From positions 434,001 to 498,000 of the forward strand of contig NZ_BMUG01000007.1 of the NCBI RefSeq assembly GCF_014650075.1: DNA of 64,000 bases, read 5' to 3'. Below the pieces are notes generated by a model that was not told where the DNA came from, searched no databases, and saw only the letters and a list, made by a program, of their open reading frames with translations. Both the position numbers and the translations under genes were made by a program. Positions 16,401 through 25,107 of the stretch are shown one piece after another (positions within the stretch are counted from its first letter, which is position 1; each line of letters begins with the position of its first letter). The stretch comes from Streptomyces microflavus (lineage in GTDB: Bacteria > Actinomycetota > Actinomycetes > Streptomycetales > Streptomycetaceae).

Positions 16401-17603
16401 ATGGACGCCGCCTTCACCGCGGAACAGGACGAGATCCGCCGCACCCTGCGCGACCTGCTCACCAAGCACGCCGGACCCGGCGAGGTCCGCGCCGCCGTGC
16501 GGACCGCCGAGGGCCACGACCCGGCCCTGTGGCACCGGCTCGCCCAGGAGCTCGGGCTGCCGGGGCTCGCCATCGCGGAGGAGTACGGCGGTGCCGGCTG
16601 CACCGCCACCGAGCTGGCCCTCGCCTGCGAGGAGACCGGCCGCGCCCTGCTGCCCTCCCCGCTGCTCGCCACCGCCGTACTCGCCGCACCCCTCATCGCC
16701 GCCCTGGGGACTCCGGAACAGCGGGCCGAGCTGCTGCCCCGCATCGCCGACGGGACCCTGACCGCCACCCTCGCGGTACCCGGCGGGTCGATGGCCGCCG
16801 CCCTCGGTCTCACCGCCGACAACCGCACGGCCGCCTGGGCGGGCGGCGGCCGGGCGGGCGGCATCCAGGCCCGCCCGGACGGGGGCGGCGGCTGGCGGCT
16901 CTACGGGGAGGCCGACCGGGTGCTCGACGGGCACAGCGCCGGATTCCTCCTGGTCGCCGCCCACACCGGGGGCTATCCGCGCAGCCGGACGCTGCTCTTC
17001 CTCGTGTCCGCCGAGGCCGAAGGGCTGGCACGGACCCGGCTGACCTCGATGGACGAGACCCGGCCCCTCGCCCGTATCGAGCTGCGCGACGCCGCGGCCC
17101 GGCTCCTCGGGGCGGACGACGGCACGGACGTCTGCGGCGCGCTCGCCGACACCGGGAGCCGCGCCGCCGCCGTCCTGGCGGCCGAGGCGGTCGGTGCGGC
17201 GGCGGGCGCGCTGGAGCGGACCGTGGCGTACGTGAAGGAGCGCGAGCAGTTCGGCCGGGCCATCGGGTCGTTCCAGGCGGTCAAACACCGCCTCGCCGAC
17301 CTGTACGTACGGGTGGAGGCGGCCCGCTCCGCCGCGTACTACGCCGCCTGGGACGCGGCGGCGGGCCCGCTCGCCCTGGCCCAGGCGCTGGAGGCGGCCC
17401 GGATCGTGGCCGGGGAGGCCGTACAGCTGCACGGCGGTATCGGCTTCACCTGGGAGCACGAGGCGCATCTGTATGTGAAGCGGGCAGCGGCGGACGAGCT
17501 GCTCTTCGGCCCCGTACACCGGCTGCGCGACCACGCGGCGGGGCGGGCCGGGCTGTTCGGGGCCGTAACGGCGGACGGTCCTGTGCACGGGGTGGCCGTC
17601 TGA
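16401..17603 (+). CDS. Acyl-CoA dehydrogenase
   Basis: 400 aa from ATG 16401 behind AAGGAG; an in-frame ATG at 16347 lies in the operator. It has the N-terminal helical domain (MDAAFTAEQDEIRRTLRDLL), a beta-barrel middle, and the C-terminal bundle with REQFGRAIGSFQAVKHRLAD and QLHGGIGFTWEHEAHLYVKR. The enzyme oxidises acyl-CoA at C2-C3 with FAD. The family resembles FadE subunits of steroid side-chain degradation, which work as heterotetramers; whether this is a homo- or heteromer is not clear. Its stop overlaps the nitroreductase start (TGATG). Confidence 0.92.
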   Translation: MDAAFTAEQDEIRRTLRDLLTKHAGPGEVRAAVRTAEGHDPALWHRLAQELGLPGLAIAEEYGGAGCTATELALACEETGRALLPSPLLATAVLAAPLIAALGTPEQRAELLPRIADGTLTATLAVPGGSMAAALGLTADNRTAAWAGGGRAGGIQARPDGGGGWRLYGEADRVLDGHSAGFLLVAAHTGGYPRSRTLLFLVSAEAEGLARTRLTSMDETRPLARIELRDAAARLLGADDGTDVCGALADTGSRAAAVLAAEAVGAAAGALERTVAYVKEREQFGRAIGSFQAVKHRLADLYVRVEAARSAAYYAAWDAAAGPLALAQALEAARIVAGEAVQLHGGIGFTWEHEAHLYVKRAAADELLFGPVHRLRDHAAGRAGLFGAVTADGPVHGVAV

Positions 17604-18088
17604 TGGCCGGTACCCGGGCCGCCCGGCTCATCCAGAAGGTCTCCTCGACCCGCGCCTTCGCGAAGTTCGCCCCGCACGTCGTCCCCGTCATGGACCGCAC
17701 CGTCCACCGGCTCACCCGGGGCAAGGTACTGCCCAGCGCCCGGATGCTGCCGGGGCTCGTCCTGACGGTGCCGGGGGCGCGCAGCGGGCAGCCGCGGGTG
17801 ACCCCGCTGGCCTGCATGCCGGAGGGGGACGCGGAGAGCACCTGGATCCTCGTCGGCAGCAACTTCGGCCGTACGGGGCATCCGGCGTGGACCGCGAATC
17901 TGCTGGCCCGCCCGGAGGAGGCCGTCATCAGCTGGCGGGGCCGGGACATCCCGGTGCGCGCGCGGCTGCTGGAGGGGGCGGAGCGCGAGGAGGTGTGGCG
18001 GGTGGCGCTGACGTTCTGGCCGCCGTACGCGGCGTACCAGGCGCGGGTGGAGCGGCAGATCCGGCTCTTCCGGCTGGAGCGGCGGTAG
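17603..18088 (+). CDS. F420 (deazaflavin)-dependent nitroreductase family protein
   Basis: 161 aa translationally coupled to the dehydrogenase. The split-barrel pattern LVLTVPGARSGQPRVTPLACMPEGD, ILVGSNFGRTGHPAWTANLLARP and the C-terminal FWPPYAAYQARV match the DDN-type family that binds F420. These enzymes reduce quinones, enoates or nitro groups. In this setting it may reduce an enoyl or ketone intermediate, which is only an inference. Confidence 0.88.
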   Translation: MAGTRAARLIQKVSSTRAFAKFAPHVVPVMDRTVHRLTRGKVLPSARMLPGLVLTVPGARSGQPRVTPLACMPEGDAESTWILVGSNFGRTGHPAWTANLLARPEEAVISWRGRDIPVRARLLEGAEREEVWRVALTFWPPYAAYQARVERQIRLFRLERR

Positions 18089-18121
18089 TTCGCCGCCCAC
18101 CGGTTCCGTCGGGTCCGGGAA

Positions 18122-18170
18122 CACCGACGGCGGACCACCGGCAGGGGTGCGTGGTGGTCCGCCGTCGGTG
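18122..18170. terminator. Bidirectional hairpin terminator
   Basis: A perfect 17-bp stem (caccgacggcggaccac and its complement) with a 15-nt loop sits between the convergent nitroreductase and TetR genes. Confidence 0.85.
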
Positions 18171-18215
18171 AGACAGGACGTGCCGGTAGGGCGTGCGGGT
18201 GGGCCGCTGCGCGGG

Positions 18216-18863
18216 TTACTTCGTGGGCTTCTTGCCGGTGATGCCCAGGTGTACCAACAGCGCCAGGTTCGGGCGCAGTTCGGCCTGCTTCACACCCCAG
18301 GTGGTGAACCCCTTCTGGTGCGAGGCGACCGCGGCCAGCATCGCGACCAGGGAACCCGCCATGGCGGCGGGACTGATGTCCTTGTCGACCCTGCCCTTGG
18401 CCTGGAGCTCCTTCACCGAATCGGTGAGGGAGTTGGTGACCGAGTTCAGGATCTTCATGCGGATCTTGTAGAACCGCTTGTCCCCCTCGGCCGCGCCGAG
18501 GTCGATCACACGGAGGATCGCGTCGTTGCGGCGCCAGAAGTCGAGGAACCCTTCGACGAGTTCCTCGGCCGTCTGCCAGCCGGCCTTGCCGACCCAGGGG
18601 CGTCCGGCGACCAGTTCGGTCAGTCCGGCACCCTCCTTGGCGACTTCCTCGGCGATTTCGAGGACGGCGCCCTCTACGTCGGGGAAGTACTGGTAGAAAG
18701 TCGCGGGTGAAGTCCCGGCCTTCCGGGCGACGTCGATGACTTTGACGTCCCGGTACGGCGAGGAGCTGAGCATCTCGCTGAGGCAGTCGAGCAGCTTCTG
18801 CCGCGTCGCCTGACCGCGTCGACCGGCCACGCGGCCGTCGACGGTACGTACTTGTCCTGTCAT
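18216..18863 (-). CDS. TetR-family regulator, candidate controller of the CTGACGG regulon
   Basis: 215 aa. The N-terminal helix-turn-helix is clear: ATRQKLLDCLSEMLSSSPY, VIDVARKAGTSPATFYQYF. The C-terminal ligand domain resembles the KstR/FadR-like group with acyl-CoA effectors. It is encoded within the acyl-CoA gene region and the DNA sites nearby have the size and symmetry of TetR operators, so I infer it binds them. Its own start has only a half-site (ctgacgg at the ATG), so autoregulation is uncertain. Confidence 0.88.
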   Translation of the reverse strand: MTGQVRTVDGRVAGRRGQATRQKLLDCLSEMLSSSPYRDVKVIDVARKAGTSPATFYQYFPDVEGAVLEIAEEVAKEGAGLTELVAGRPWVGKAGWQTAEELVEGFLDFWRRNDAILRVIDLGAAEGDKRFYKIRMKILNSVTNSLTDSVKELQAKGRVDKDISPAAMAGSLVAMLAAVASHQKGFTTWGVKQAELRPNLALLVHLGITGKKPTK

Positions 18864-18964
18864 GCCGTCAGCTTACCGAGGGGCGATGGGAGCGCGATTC
18901 GGCCGACTGCAAATGGGGAACGCCGCAGGACCGGCGGGGTGCGGGGGTGTGCGGCGAATGTTTT

Positions 18965-19040
18965 CGGCCGCTGCGGTGGAGGTGCGCGCCGAGACCGGGC
19001 CCGGGGCCTGTTTTCGGCCGTACCTCCACCGCAGCGGCCG
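18965..19040. repeat. 19-bp perfect inverted repeat with 38-nt loop
   Basis: The arms cggccgctgcggtggaggt (18965-18983) and its exact complement (19022-19040) can form a long hairpin. The loop also repeats ttttcggccg (18961 and 19011). It lies between divergent genes, so it is not a simple terminator of either. Confidence 0.8.
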
Positions 19041-19065
19041 GTTCACGGTCGCCGGGGCGAAAGTG

Positions 19066-19111
19066 TTATCAACAGCCTGTGGACAACTTCGGTGGACAAC
19101 TTTCGTCCACA
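19066..19111. promoter_or_regulatory. Cluster of four DnaA-box-like 9-mers
   Basis: Sites: ttatcaaca (19066, plus), tgtggacaa (19078, minus, identical to the Streptomyces box TTGTCCACA), ggtggacaa (19091, minus, one mismatch), tcgtccaca (19103, plus, one mismatch). Spacing is 12-13 bp. The 390-bp spacer between TetR and the VOC gene holds this cluster, the inverted repeat, and no gene that I can see. Confidence 0.55.
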
Positions 19112-19254
19112 TGGTGACCACGCCTTCACTATCCGAGCAAATGTTCCCTATGGGCGCGTTCGGAGCCTGCCGAGGCGCGCCTGGCCGGGTGCGACGTTAC
19201 GTTGACTGTGACGGGCGTCACTGCGACGGAACCGCGACGGAAGGATCGGGCCCC

Positions 19255-20064
19255 ATGGCCGCATTCGCGCACTCGGCGCCGTGCTGGGCGGACGTGCAGC
19301 TCTCCGACCTCGAAGCGGGCAAGCGCTTCTACGGCGGCCTCTTCGGCTGGACCTTCCGCGCGGGCGACGGCATGCCCTTCGCGGACGCCCTGAGCGGGGG
19401 CAGGCTCGTCGCCGCGCTCGCCGCCAAGAAGGACGGGCGGATGCCGACCGCTTGGGGCGTCTATTTCGCCACCGACGACATCCGGGCCACCGTCGCCGCG
19501 ATCCGCGAACACGGCGGCCAGATCATCACCGACCCCGTACGGGCGGGGCAGGCCGGGATCGTGGCGCAGGCGGCCGACCCCGGGGGCGCGGTCTTCGGCC
19601 TCTGGCAGCCGGAGGAGCGGGAAGGCTTCGAGAAGCAGAACGAGCCCGGCTCCTTCTGCTGGACCGAGGTCCACACCCGCCGGCCGCAGGAGGTGGACCC
19701 CTTCTACGAGAAGGTCTTCGGCTTCCGGGGCACCGACCTGGACGAGGCGGGCAACGACGTCTCCGACGACGCCGAGGCGCTGGTCGACTTCCGGATGTGG
19801 TCGCCCGAGGGCGCCGAACCCGGCCCGGACAGCGCCGTCGGCGGGCGCAGCGTCATCACGGACGCGTTCCCCGCCGAGATGCCCAGCTACTTCCTCACCT
19901 ACTTCGCCGTCGCCGACTGCGACGCGGCGGCCGAACTCGCCGTACAGCTCGGCGGCCGTGTCTCCGCGCCGCCCTTCGACATCCCCTACGGGCGGATGGC
20001 GGTCCTCCACGACGACCAGGGCGCCCTCTTCGCCGTGCTCCAGCCGAGCGAGCTGCTTCCCTGA
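19255..20064 (+). CDS. VOC-family protein with two glyoxalase-like domains
   Basis: 269 aa from ATG 19255 after GGAAGGA. Two repeats of the beta-alpha-beta-beta-beta fold: CWADVQLSDLEAGKRFYGGLFGWTF, then FCWTEVHTRRPQEVDPFYEKVFGF. Such tandem VOC proteins include hydroxylases, bleomycin-binding proteins and dioxygenases. The metal ligands are not obvious enough to assign a reaction. Long upstream frame through the spacer is rejected. Confidence 0.88.
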   Translation: MAAFAHSAPCWADVQLSDLEAGKRFYGGLFGWTFRAGDGMPFADALSGGRLVAALAAKKDGRMPTAWGVYFATDDIRATVAAIREHGGQIITDPVRAGQAGIVAQAADPGGAVFGLWQPEEREGFEKQNEPGSFCWTEVHTRRPQEVDPFYEKVFGFRGTDLDEAGNDVSDDAEALVDFRMWSPEGAEPGPDSAVGGRSVITDAFPAEMPSYFLTYFAVADCDAAAELAVQLGGRVSAPPFDIPYGRMAVLHDDQGALFAVLQPSELLP

Positions 20065-20292
20065 CCCCACCGCGTACCGGTGTGGGCGAGAATCGGCCGA
20101 AGTGACATGAGACACCCACATCCGCCCCCGGGTTCGCAACCGGCGCCCGAGCCAGGAAGAATCAGGGTGCGCACCGCCAGGTGGTGCCCAGTGGTGAGAC
20201 GCTGCGCAGGCCGGGAATCGCACCGGGCGGTGACGGGTGGTAATTCGCGGGCTTCGTTCCTGAGGTCCGTACGGGGAGGTGGCAGGCACGTG

Positions 20293-22701
20293 ATGGAGCA
20301 GCTGACGCAGCACGACCCGAGACGGATCGGCCCGTTCGAGGTGCTGGGACGGCTCGGGGCCGGCGGCATGGGGCTGGTCTATCTCGCCCGGTCGGCGTCG
20401 GGCCGGCGGGTGGCGATCAAGACGGTACGGACCGAGCTCGCCGAGGACCAGCTCTTCCGGGTCCGCTTCACGCGCGAGGTGGAGGCCGCCCGCGCGGTCA
20501 GCGGGTTCTACACCGCCGCCGTGGTCGACGCCGACCCCCGCGCCGCCGTGCCGTGGCTGGCCACCGCCTATGTGCCCGCGCCCTCGCTCGAAGAAATAGT
20601 GAACGAGTGCGGCCCCATGCCGACCCAGGCCGTGCGCTGGCTGGCCGCCGGTATCGCCGAGGCCCTCCAGTCCATCCACGGCGCCGGGCTCGTCCACCGC
20701 GACATGAAGCCGTCCAACGTCCTCGTCGTGGAGGACGGCCCCCGGGTCATCGACTTCGGCATCGCCTCCGGCGTCTCCAACACCCGCCTGACCATGACGA
20801 ACGTCGCCGTCGGCACGCCCGCCTACATGTCGCCCGAGCAGGCCCGGGACTCGCGCAGCGTCACCGGGGCCAGCGACATCTTCTCGCTGGGCTCCACCCT
20901 TGTCTTCGCCGCCACCGGTCACGCCCCCTTCCACGGGGCCAACCCGGTCGAGACGGTCTTCATGCTGCTGCGCGAGGGGCCCGACACCGAGGGGCTGCCG
21001 GACGACCTGCGGCCGCTGATCGAGTCCTGCATGCAGATGGACCCCACCCAGCGGCCCAGCCCCGCCGACCTCCAGGCCCAGCTCGCCCCGCACCTCTTCG
21101 CCTCCGGCAGCGACGACAGCGGTACGGCGTCGGCCTGGCTGCCCTCCCTGGCCACGGCCATGATCGAACGGCGCAGGGGAGGCGGCCGGACCGCCCCGCC
21201 CGCCGCCCCTTCCGCGCCCCCGCCGCGCCCTCCGCAGCCCCCGCGCGCCCCGGATCGTGCTCCGGACCGCGGTCCGGACTGGCGCAGCGGCGGCGACCTG
21301 CGCTCGCCCTCCCCGCTCTCCTCGCCCGCGCCGGTGTCGTCCCCGGCGCCCTCTCCGGACGGCGGCCCCGTCCACCTGCCCGGTGCGAAGGCGCCGATCG
21401 GGCCCGGGCCGCGGGCGGGGGAGGGGCGGGGGGCCGCCGCCGCGCATCCGGCCGCCGCGACGGGCTGGGTCCGCCCGCCGGCCGGGCTGAACGGCTCGGA
21501 CCCGGCGTCCACCGCGCCCGTACCGGCCCCGGGGCCCGCCCCGGACGCCTCGCCCGCCGCCCCGGACCGCTGGCGGCCCTGGCGCTTCCGCATGTCCAAC
21601 GACGTGTGGGGGACGCCCGTCGTCTCCGGTGACCTGCTGTACGTGACGTCCTTCGAGATCCACGCGCTGGACGTCGGCAACGGGCGGCGCCAGTTCAAGA
21701 CCCGGGACGTGGCCTGGGCGATGGCCGTCGAGGGCGGCCGTATCCACGCCTCGGACGGCCCTTCCCTGTACGCCCTGGACGCGGCGAGCGGGACCGAGCA
21801 GTGGCGGGTCCGCACCGACGCCTGGGTGTACGCGCTCAAGGCCGACCGGGGCACGGTGCTGACCGCGACCCGGGGCGGCGGCGTCCAGGGGTGGGAGGCG
21901 TCCAACGGCGACAAGCTGTGGGAGATCACCGGCGTCCAGAGCGACTTCGAGACGGTGGAGGCCGCGCCCGTCATCCACGACGGCACGGTCTACGTCTGGC
22001 AGGACGCCCGGCTGCGCGCGCTGGACGCCCGTACGGGCCTGGAGCGCTGGTCGTACCCGATCGGCGACGCGGCCTCCTGCGGCGGCGTCCCGGTCCGGGT
22101 GACCCCGGCCCCCGACGGCTACGTCTACGTCGCGGCGGGCACCCGGGTGCTGGCCGTGGAGAACGTCAGCGGCCGGGTGCGGTGGCACTTCGAGTCCCCG
22201 GCGGTCTTCCTGTCCCCACCCGCGTTCGCGCAGGGCCCGGCGGTGACCGGGGGCGGGGTCTACCTCGCGGACTACCTCGGCACGGTGTACGCGCTCGACG
22301 CGACGACCGGCAAGGACCGCTGGCGCATCGCCACGGAGGCGCGCGCCTCCGTCGAACCGGTGCTGGTCGCGGTGGGCAACGTGCACGTGGGCAGCGGCAG
22401 CGCGCTCTACACCCTGGACGCGGTGACCGGCACCCCGAAGTGGCGCTTCGCGGCGGGCGGCGACGTGGTCGGCTCCCCGGTCGTGGCGGACGGCCGGGTC
22501 CACTTCGGCTCGGCGGACCACGTGCTCTACACCCTGGACGCGGCGGGCGGCCAGCTCCGCTGGAAGCTGGCCACGGGCGGCGAGATCACGGGCTCACCCG
22601 TGGCCCAGGCAGGCGTGGTCTACGCCTGCAGCAAGGACCGCTGCGTGTACGCGCTGGACGCCCTGAAGGGCACGGGCACAGGAAACAGGGCCCGCACCTG
22701 A
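20293..22701 (+). CDS. afsK: AfsK-type Ser/Thr protein kinase with PQQ beta-propeller
   Basis: 802 aa; ATG 20293, or GTG 20290 with better spacing from GGAGGT. The kinase domain spans residues ~12-280: GAGGMG loop, Lys43, HRDMKPSN catalytic loop near 135, and DFG. A Pro-rich linker covers ~290-430. The C-terminal ~370 residues hold PQQ-type repeats (YALDAASGTEQWRVRT, LYTLDAVTGTPKWRFAAGG, LYTLDAAGGQLRWKLATGG), forming a beta-propeller. In Streptomyces coelicolor AfsK has this plan and nearly this length (about 800 aa), phosphorylates AfsR, and is encoded near afsR/afsS, which here begin 7 kb on. AfsK acts at the membrane side of the cytosol and is also tied to hyphal branching. Confidence 0.88.
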   Translation: MEQLTQHDPRRIGPFEVLGRLGAGGMGLVYLARSASGRRVAIKTVRTELAEDQLFRVRFTREVEAARAVSGFYTAAVVDADPRAAVPWLATAYVPAPSLEEIVNECGPMPTQAVRWLAAGIAEALQSIHGAGLVHRDMKPSNVLVVEDGPRVIDFGIASGVSNTRLTMTNVAVGTPAYMSPEQARDSRSVTGASDIFSLGSTLVFAATGHAPFHGANPVETVFMLLREGPDTEGLPDDLRPLIESCMQMDPTQRPSPADLQAQLAPHLFASGSDDSGTASAWLPSLATAMIERRRGGGRTAPPAAPSAPPPRPPQPPRAPDRAPDRGPDWRSGGDLRSPSPLSSPAPVSSPAPSPDGGPVHLPGAKAPIGPGPRAGEGRGAAAAHPAAATGWVRPPAGLNGSDPASTAPVPAPGPAPDASPAAPDRWRPWRFRMSNDVWGTPVVSGDLLYVTSFEIHALDVGNGRRQFKTRDVAWAMAVEGGRIHASDGPSLYALDAASGTEQWRVRTDAWVYALKADRGTVLTATRGGGVQGWEASNGDKLWEITGVQSDFETVEAAPVIHDGTVYVWQDARLRALDARTGLERWSYPIGDAASCGGVPVRVTPAPDGYVYVAAGTRVLAVENVSGRVRWHFESPAVFLSPPAFAQGPAVTGGGVYLADYLGTVYALDATTGKDRWRIATEARASVEPVLVAVGNVHVGSGSALYTLDAVTGTPKWRFAAGGDVVGSPVVADGRVHFGSADHVLYTLDAAGGQLRWKLATGGEITGSPVAQAGVVYACSKDRCVYALDALKGTGTGNRART

Positions 22702-22706
22702 GCGCT

Positions 22707-22838
22707 CCCAGCCCGTCCGGCGTTTGAGGACGGAACCGTTGACGGGGTGGCCGTCAGCTCTGAGGGGCCGGAGCCCCGGAGACCCCAGCCCGTCCGGCGT
22801 TTGAGGACGGAACCCTCGACGGGATGGCCGTCACCTCT
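22707..22838. repeat. Two tandem copies of the Streptomyces GTCCGGCGTTTGAGGAC repeat
   Basis: Copies at 22707-22761 and 22784-22838 share 55 bp with about five differences. The core agcccgtccggcgtttgagg is recognised as a short dispersed intergenic repeat in Streptomyces genomes. They lie between convergent genes, so they may act in termination or simply be repeat DNA. Confidence 0.75.
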
Positions 22839-23526
22839 CCGGAGGTCGGTGCGGCGGATGTACCGGGTCCCGAGGATCCCCGGGGTCCCCGGGCTCCGGC
22901 CCCCGCTCCGCCTGCGGATACGACCGCGTACGGGGGTCATGCGGATCGGGCCCCGTGTACGGGTCCACCTCCGGCTCCGGCCACGGCGACGTGTGCGTCG
23001 ACATCCCCGGCTCCTGCGTCGGCGGCCACGTGTCCACCTGGTCCGCCGGCGGCGCGGCATACGGCTCCACAGGCTCCCGCTCCCGCCGAGCCCGAGCCCG
23101 GGACCGGGCCCCGGCCCCCCGCCCACTCATCAGCAACGCCCCGATCAGCATCAGCACCCCACCCGCCAACGCGTTGGCCACCCCCACCTGCAGCCCCGCC
23201 CCGTCCCCGCCCACCGTGAGAGCCCCCTCCGCCTGCCCCTGGCGGACCATCCACAGGATCGTGAAACCCAGCACCACCAGCCCCGCCAGCGCGACGGCGA
23301 TCCGCGACCGGAGCACCACCCCCGCGATCACCAGCAGCGCCGCGAACAGGAACGGCAGCAGGATCGAGACCAGCACCCCCGACTCCGTGGCGGTGATGCC
23401 CCCGAACAGGTCCCGCACCCGGTAGTCCTGCCCCGCCCGCCCGTCGTACCAGTCGCGGAACGGGCTCAGCACCGCGGACGCCGCCCCGGCCAGGGCGACG
23501 AGTGAACCGAGGATGTTGCGGATCAT
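22831..23526 (-). CDS. Membrane protein with acidic Pro-rich tail
   Basis: 231 aa from ATG 23526 behind GGAGG. Four hydrophobic segments in residues ~1-140 (LGSLVALAGAASAVLSPF; VLVSILLPFLFAALLVIAGVV; IAVALAGLVVLGFTILWMV; ANALAGGVLMLIGALLMS) and a 90-residue tail rich in Arg, Pro and Glu. No family recognised. Convergent with afsK. Confidence 0.78.
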   Translation of the reverse strand: MIRNILGSLVALAGAASAVLSPFRDWYDGRAGQDYRVRDLFGGITATESGVLVSILLPFLFAALLVIAGVVLRSRIAVALAGLVVLGFTILWMVRQGQAEGALTVGGDGAGLQVGVANALAGGVLMLIGALLMSGRGAGARSRARARREREPVEPYAAPPADQVDTWPPTQEPGMSTHTSPWPEPEVDPYTGPDPHDPRTRSYPQAERGPEPGDPGDPRDPVHPPHRPPER

Positions 23527-23757
23527 CGTCAGCCTCCAACGGCGTACGGCGAACACCCCCGCACCGCCGACGCTACGCCGGGACGATCACCCCCGCCACG
23601 CGGACGCCGCCGCCCGCCGTAAGGATGCCCCGCCCCGCAGACCATGACCGGACCGTGACAGGGCCATGACCTACACGCCGGGGCCATCCGGCATGCTGTG
23701 GGACGTCAGCACGGGAAACGACAGCACACGAGGAACGACACAAGGGGGGCTGCATCC

Positions 23758-24288
23758 ATGATGCGGCGACAGATGAAGCTCGCGGCGGTCCTGGTCGTGG
23801 TGGTGCTCGCGCTCACCGGATTCACGACGTCCACCAGTGGCGGCAAGGGCAGCAAGAGCAAGGGCAGCAGCAGTTCGGGCGGCGGCTGCTCCAACTCCAA
23901 GAAGAGCAACAGTGGTTACCGCCACACCGATTACGACGACGATGACTACGACGACAACTCGTCCGGCTCGTCCGGCTCCTCCTACGGAACCCCGACGCCC
24001 ACCGCCTCCGACGGCCCCGCCGTCCGGGTGATCCGCTGCGCCCAGCCCCGCAAGGGCAAGCGCAAGGCGGTCACCGCGTCGGTCGTCGAGCTCCGGTCGA
24101 AGGACACCGGCTCGCACACGTACGAGGTCGACGTGACGTTCTACGACGCCCGCGGGAACACCGTCGACACCGCCGAAACCACGACGACGCTCGACGCCGG
24201 TGACGTACGCAACCTCACCGTGCGCATGGAGAGCCCCCGCAGGGTCTCCGAGGTCAAGCGGTGCGAGGTCACGGCCCAGCTCCTCTGA
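23758..24288 (+). CDS. Secreted or surface-tethered Ser/Gly-rich protein
   Basis: 176 aa. A short signal-like hydrophobic run (LAAVLVVVVLALTGFTT) is followed by a Ser/Gly/Lys-rich then Asp-rich linker (DYDDDDYDDN) and a folded C-terminal ~90 residues with two Cys (CAQP and CEV) that could form a disulfide. The C-terminal half resembles FxLYD-like secreted domains. ATG 23758 and an adjacent ATG 23761 are both behind AAGGGGG. Function unknown. Confidence 0.8.
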   Translation: MMRRQMKLAAVLVVVVLALTGFTTSTSGGKGSKSKGSSSSGGGCSNSKKSNSGYRHTDYDDDDYDDNSSGSSGSSYGTPTPTASDGPAVRVIRCAQPRKGKRKAVTASVVELRSKDTGSHTYEVDVTFYDARGNTVDTAETTTTLDAGDVRNLTVRMESPRRVSEVKRCEVTAQLL

Positions 24289-24321
24289 GCCGAGAGGGCT
24301 CGGGCCCGGCGCCGTGAGCAC

Positions 24322-25104
24322 TCAGCGAACCACCGGCGCCCCGCCCCCGCCCCCGCCCCGCCCCTCGAACAGCTCCGCCTGCCGCTCCGGCGCCAGGTTG
24401 CCCAGCGCGATCAGCGCGGGCGCCTGGGCCAGCGCCTGCGTACGGGCGGCCTCCTTCGCCGACCACACCGCCCGGACCGTGCCCTGCACCGCCTCCGTCG
24501 GGTACCCGGCGATCACCGCCGCCGCCCGCAGCGCCGCCGCCACCGCACCCCCGGGCTCCGTCACCTCGCTGACCAGCCCGGTCGCGTACGCCCGCTCAGC
24601 GCTCACCCGTTCGGCGGTGCCCATCAGGGACATCCGGGCCACCTCCCCGAACGGCATCCGCTGGGCCATCGCGATCGCCTCGTACGCCGAGACCATCCCG
24701 TACGTCGTGTGCGGGTCGAAGAAGGTGGCCTCCCGCGAGGCGACGATGAACTCCGCCTCGCCCAGCAGGTAGAACGCCCCGCCGCACGCCATCCCCTCCA
24801 CGGCCGCGACCACCGGCTTCCACAGGTCGTTCGCCTTGGGCCCGATCCGCAGGAGGGGGTCGTCGATCGCGTACGGGGACGGGGGCTGCGGGACCTTCAC
24901 GCCCCGGTCGATCCCGGTGCAGAAGGCGCGGGTGCCGGCCCCGGTGAGGACGGCGGCCCGCACCGACTCGTCGTACCGCAACTCCCGCCACAGCGCGGCG
25001 AGTTCCTCGGCCGTCTCCAGGTCGATCGCGTTCAGCTTCTCCGGCCGGTCCAGGATGACGAGCGCCACCCCGCGCTGCCCGTCCCGCTCGATCCGCAGCG
25101 CCAT
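24322..25104 (-). CDS. Enoyl-CoA hydratase/isomerase family protein
   Basis: 260 aa with crotonase landmarks: GVALVILDRPEKLNAIDLE, the first oxyanion segment GTRAFCTGIDRG, and AVEGMACGGAFYLLGEAEF. Catalytic Glu usually falls near the second segment; FYLLGEAEF may supply it. The enzyme hydrates or isomerises enoyl-CoAs. Third gene of a thiolase-DUF35-hydratase operon (3-nt gap), which would complete a retro-aldol side-chain shortening step: hydrate, then cleave. Confidence 0.9.
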   Translation of the reverse strand: MALRIERDGQRGVALVILDRPEKLNAIDLETAEELAALWRELRYDESVRAAVLTGAGTRAFCTGIDRGVKVPQPPSPYAIDDPLLRIGPKANDLWKPVVAAVEGMACGGAFYLLGEAEFIVASREATFFDPHTTYGMVSAYEAIAMAQRMPFGEVARMSLMGTAERVSAERAYATGLVSEVTEPGGAVAAALRAAAVIAGYPTEAVQGTVRAVWSAKEAARTQALAQAPALIALGNLAPERQAELFEGRGGGGGGAPVVR

Positions 25105-25107
25105 CGC

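Noticed and set aside
18830..18875. Full autoregulatory operator at the TetR start
   Set aside because: Only one half-site (ctgacgg) is present; the other arm reads atgacag, so no palindrome forms.
19129..22521. An 1130-codon frame antisense to afsK and the VOC gene
   Set aside because: Low-complexity Gly/Arg/Asp content, and the sense strand holds clear kinase and glyoxalase motifs.
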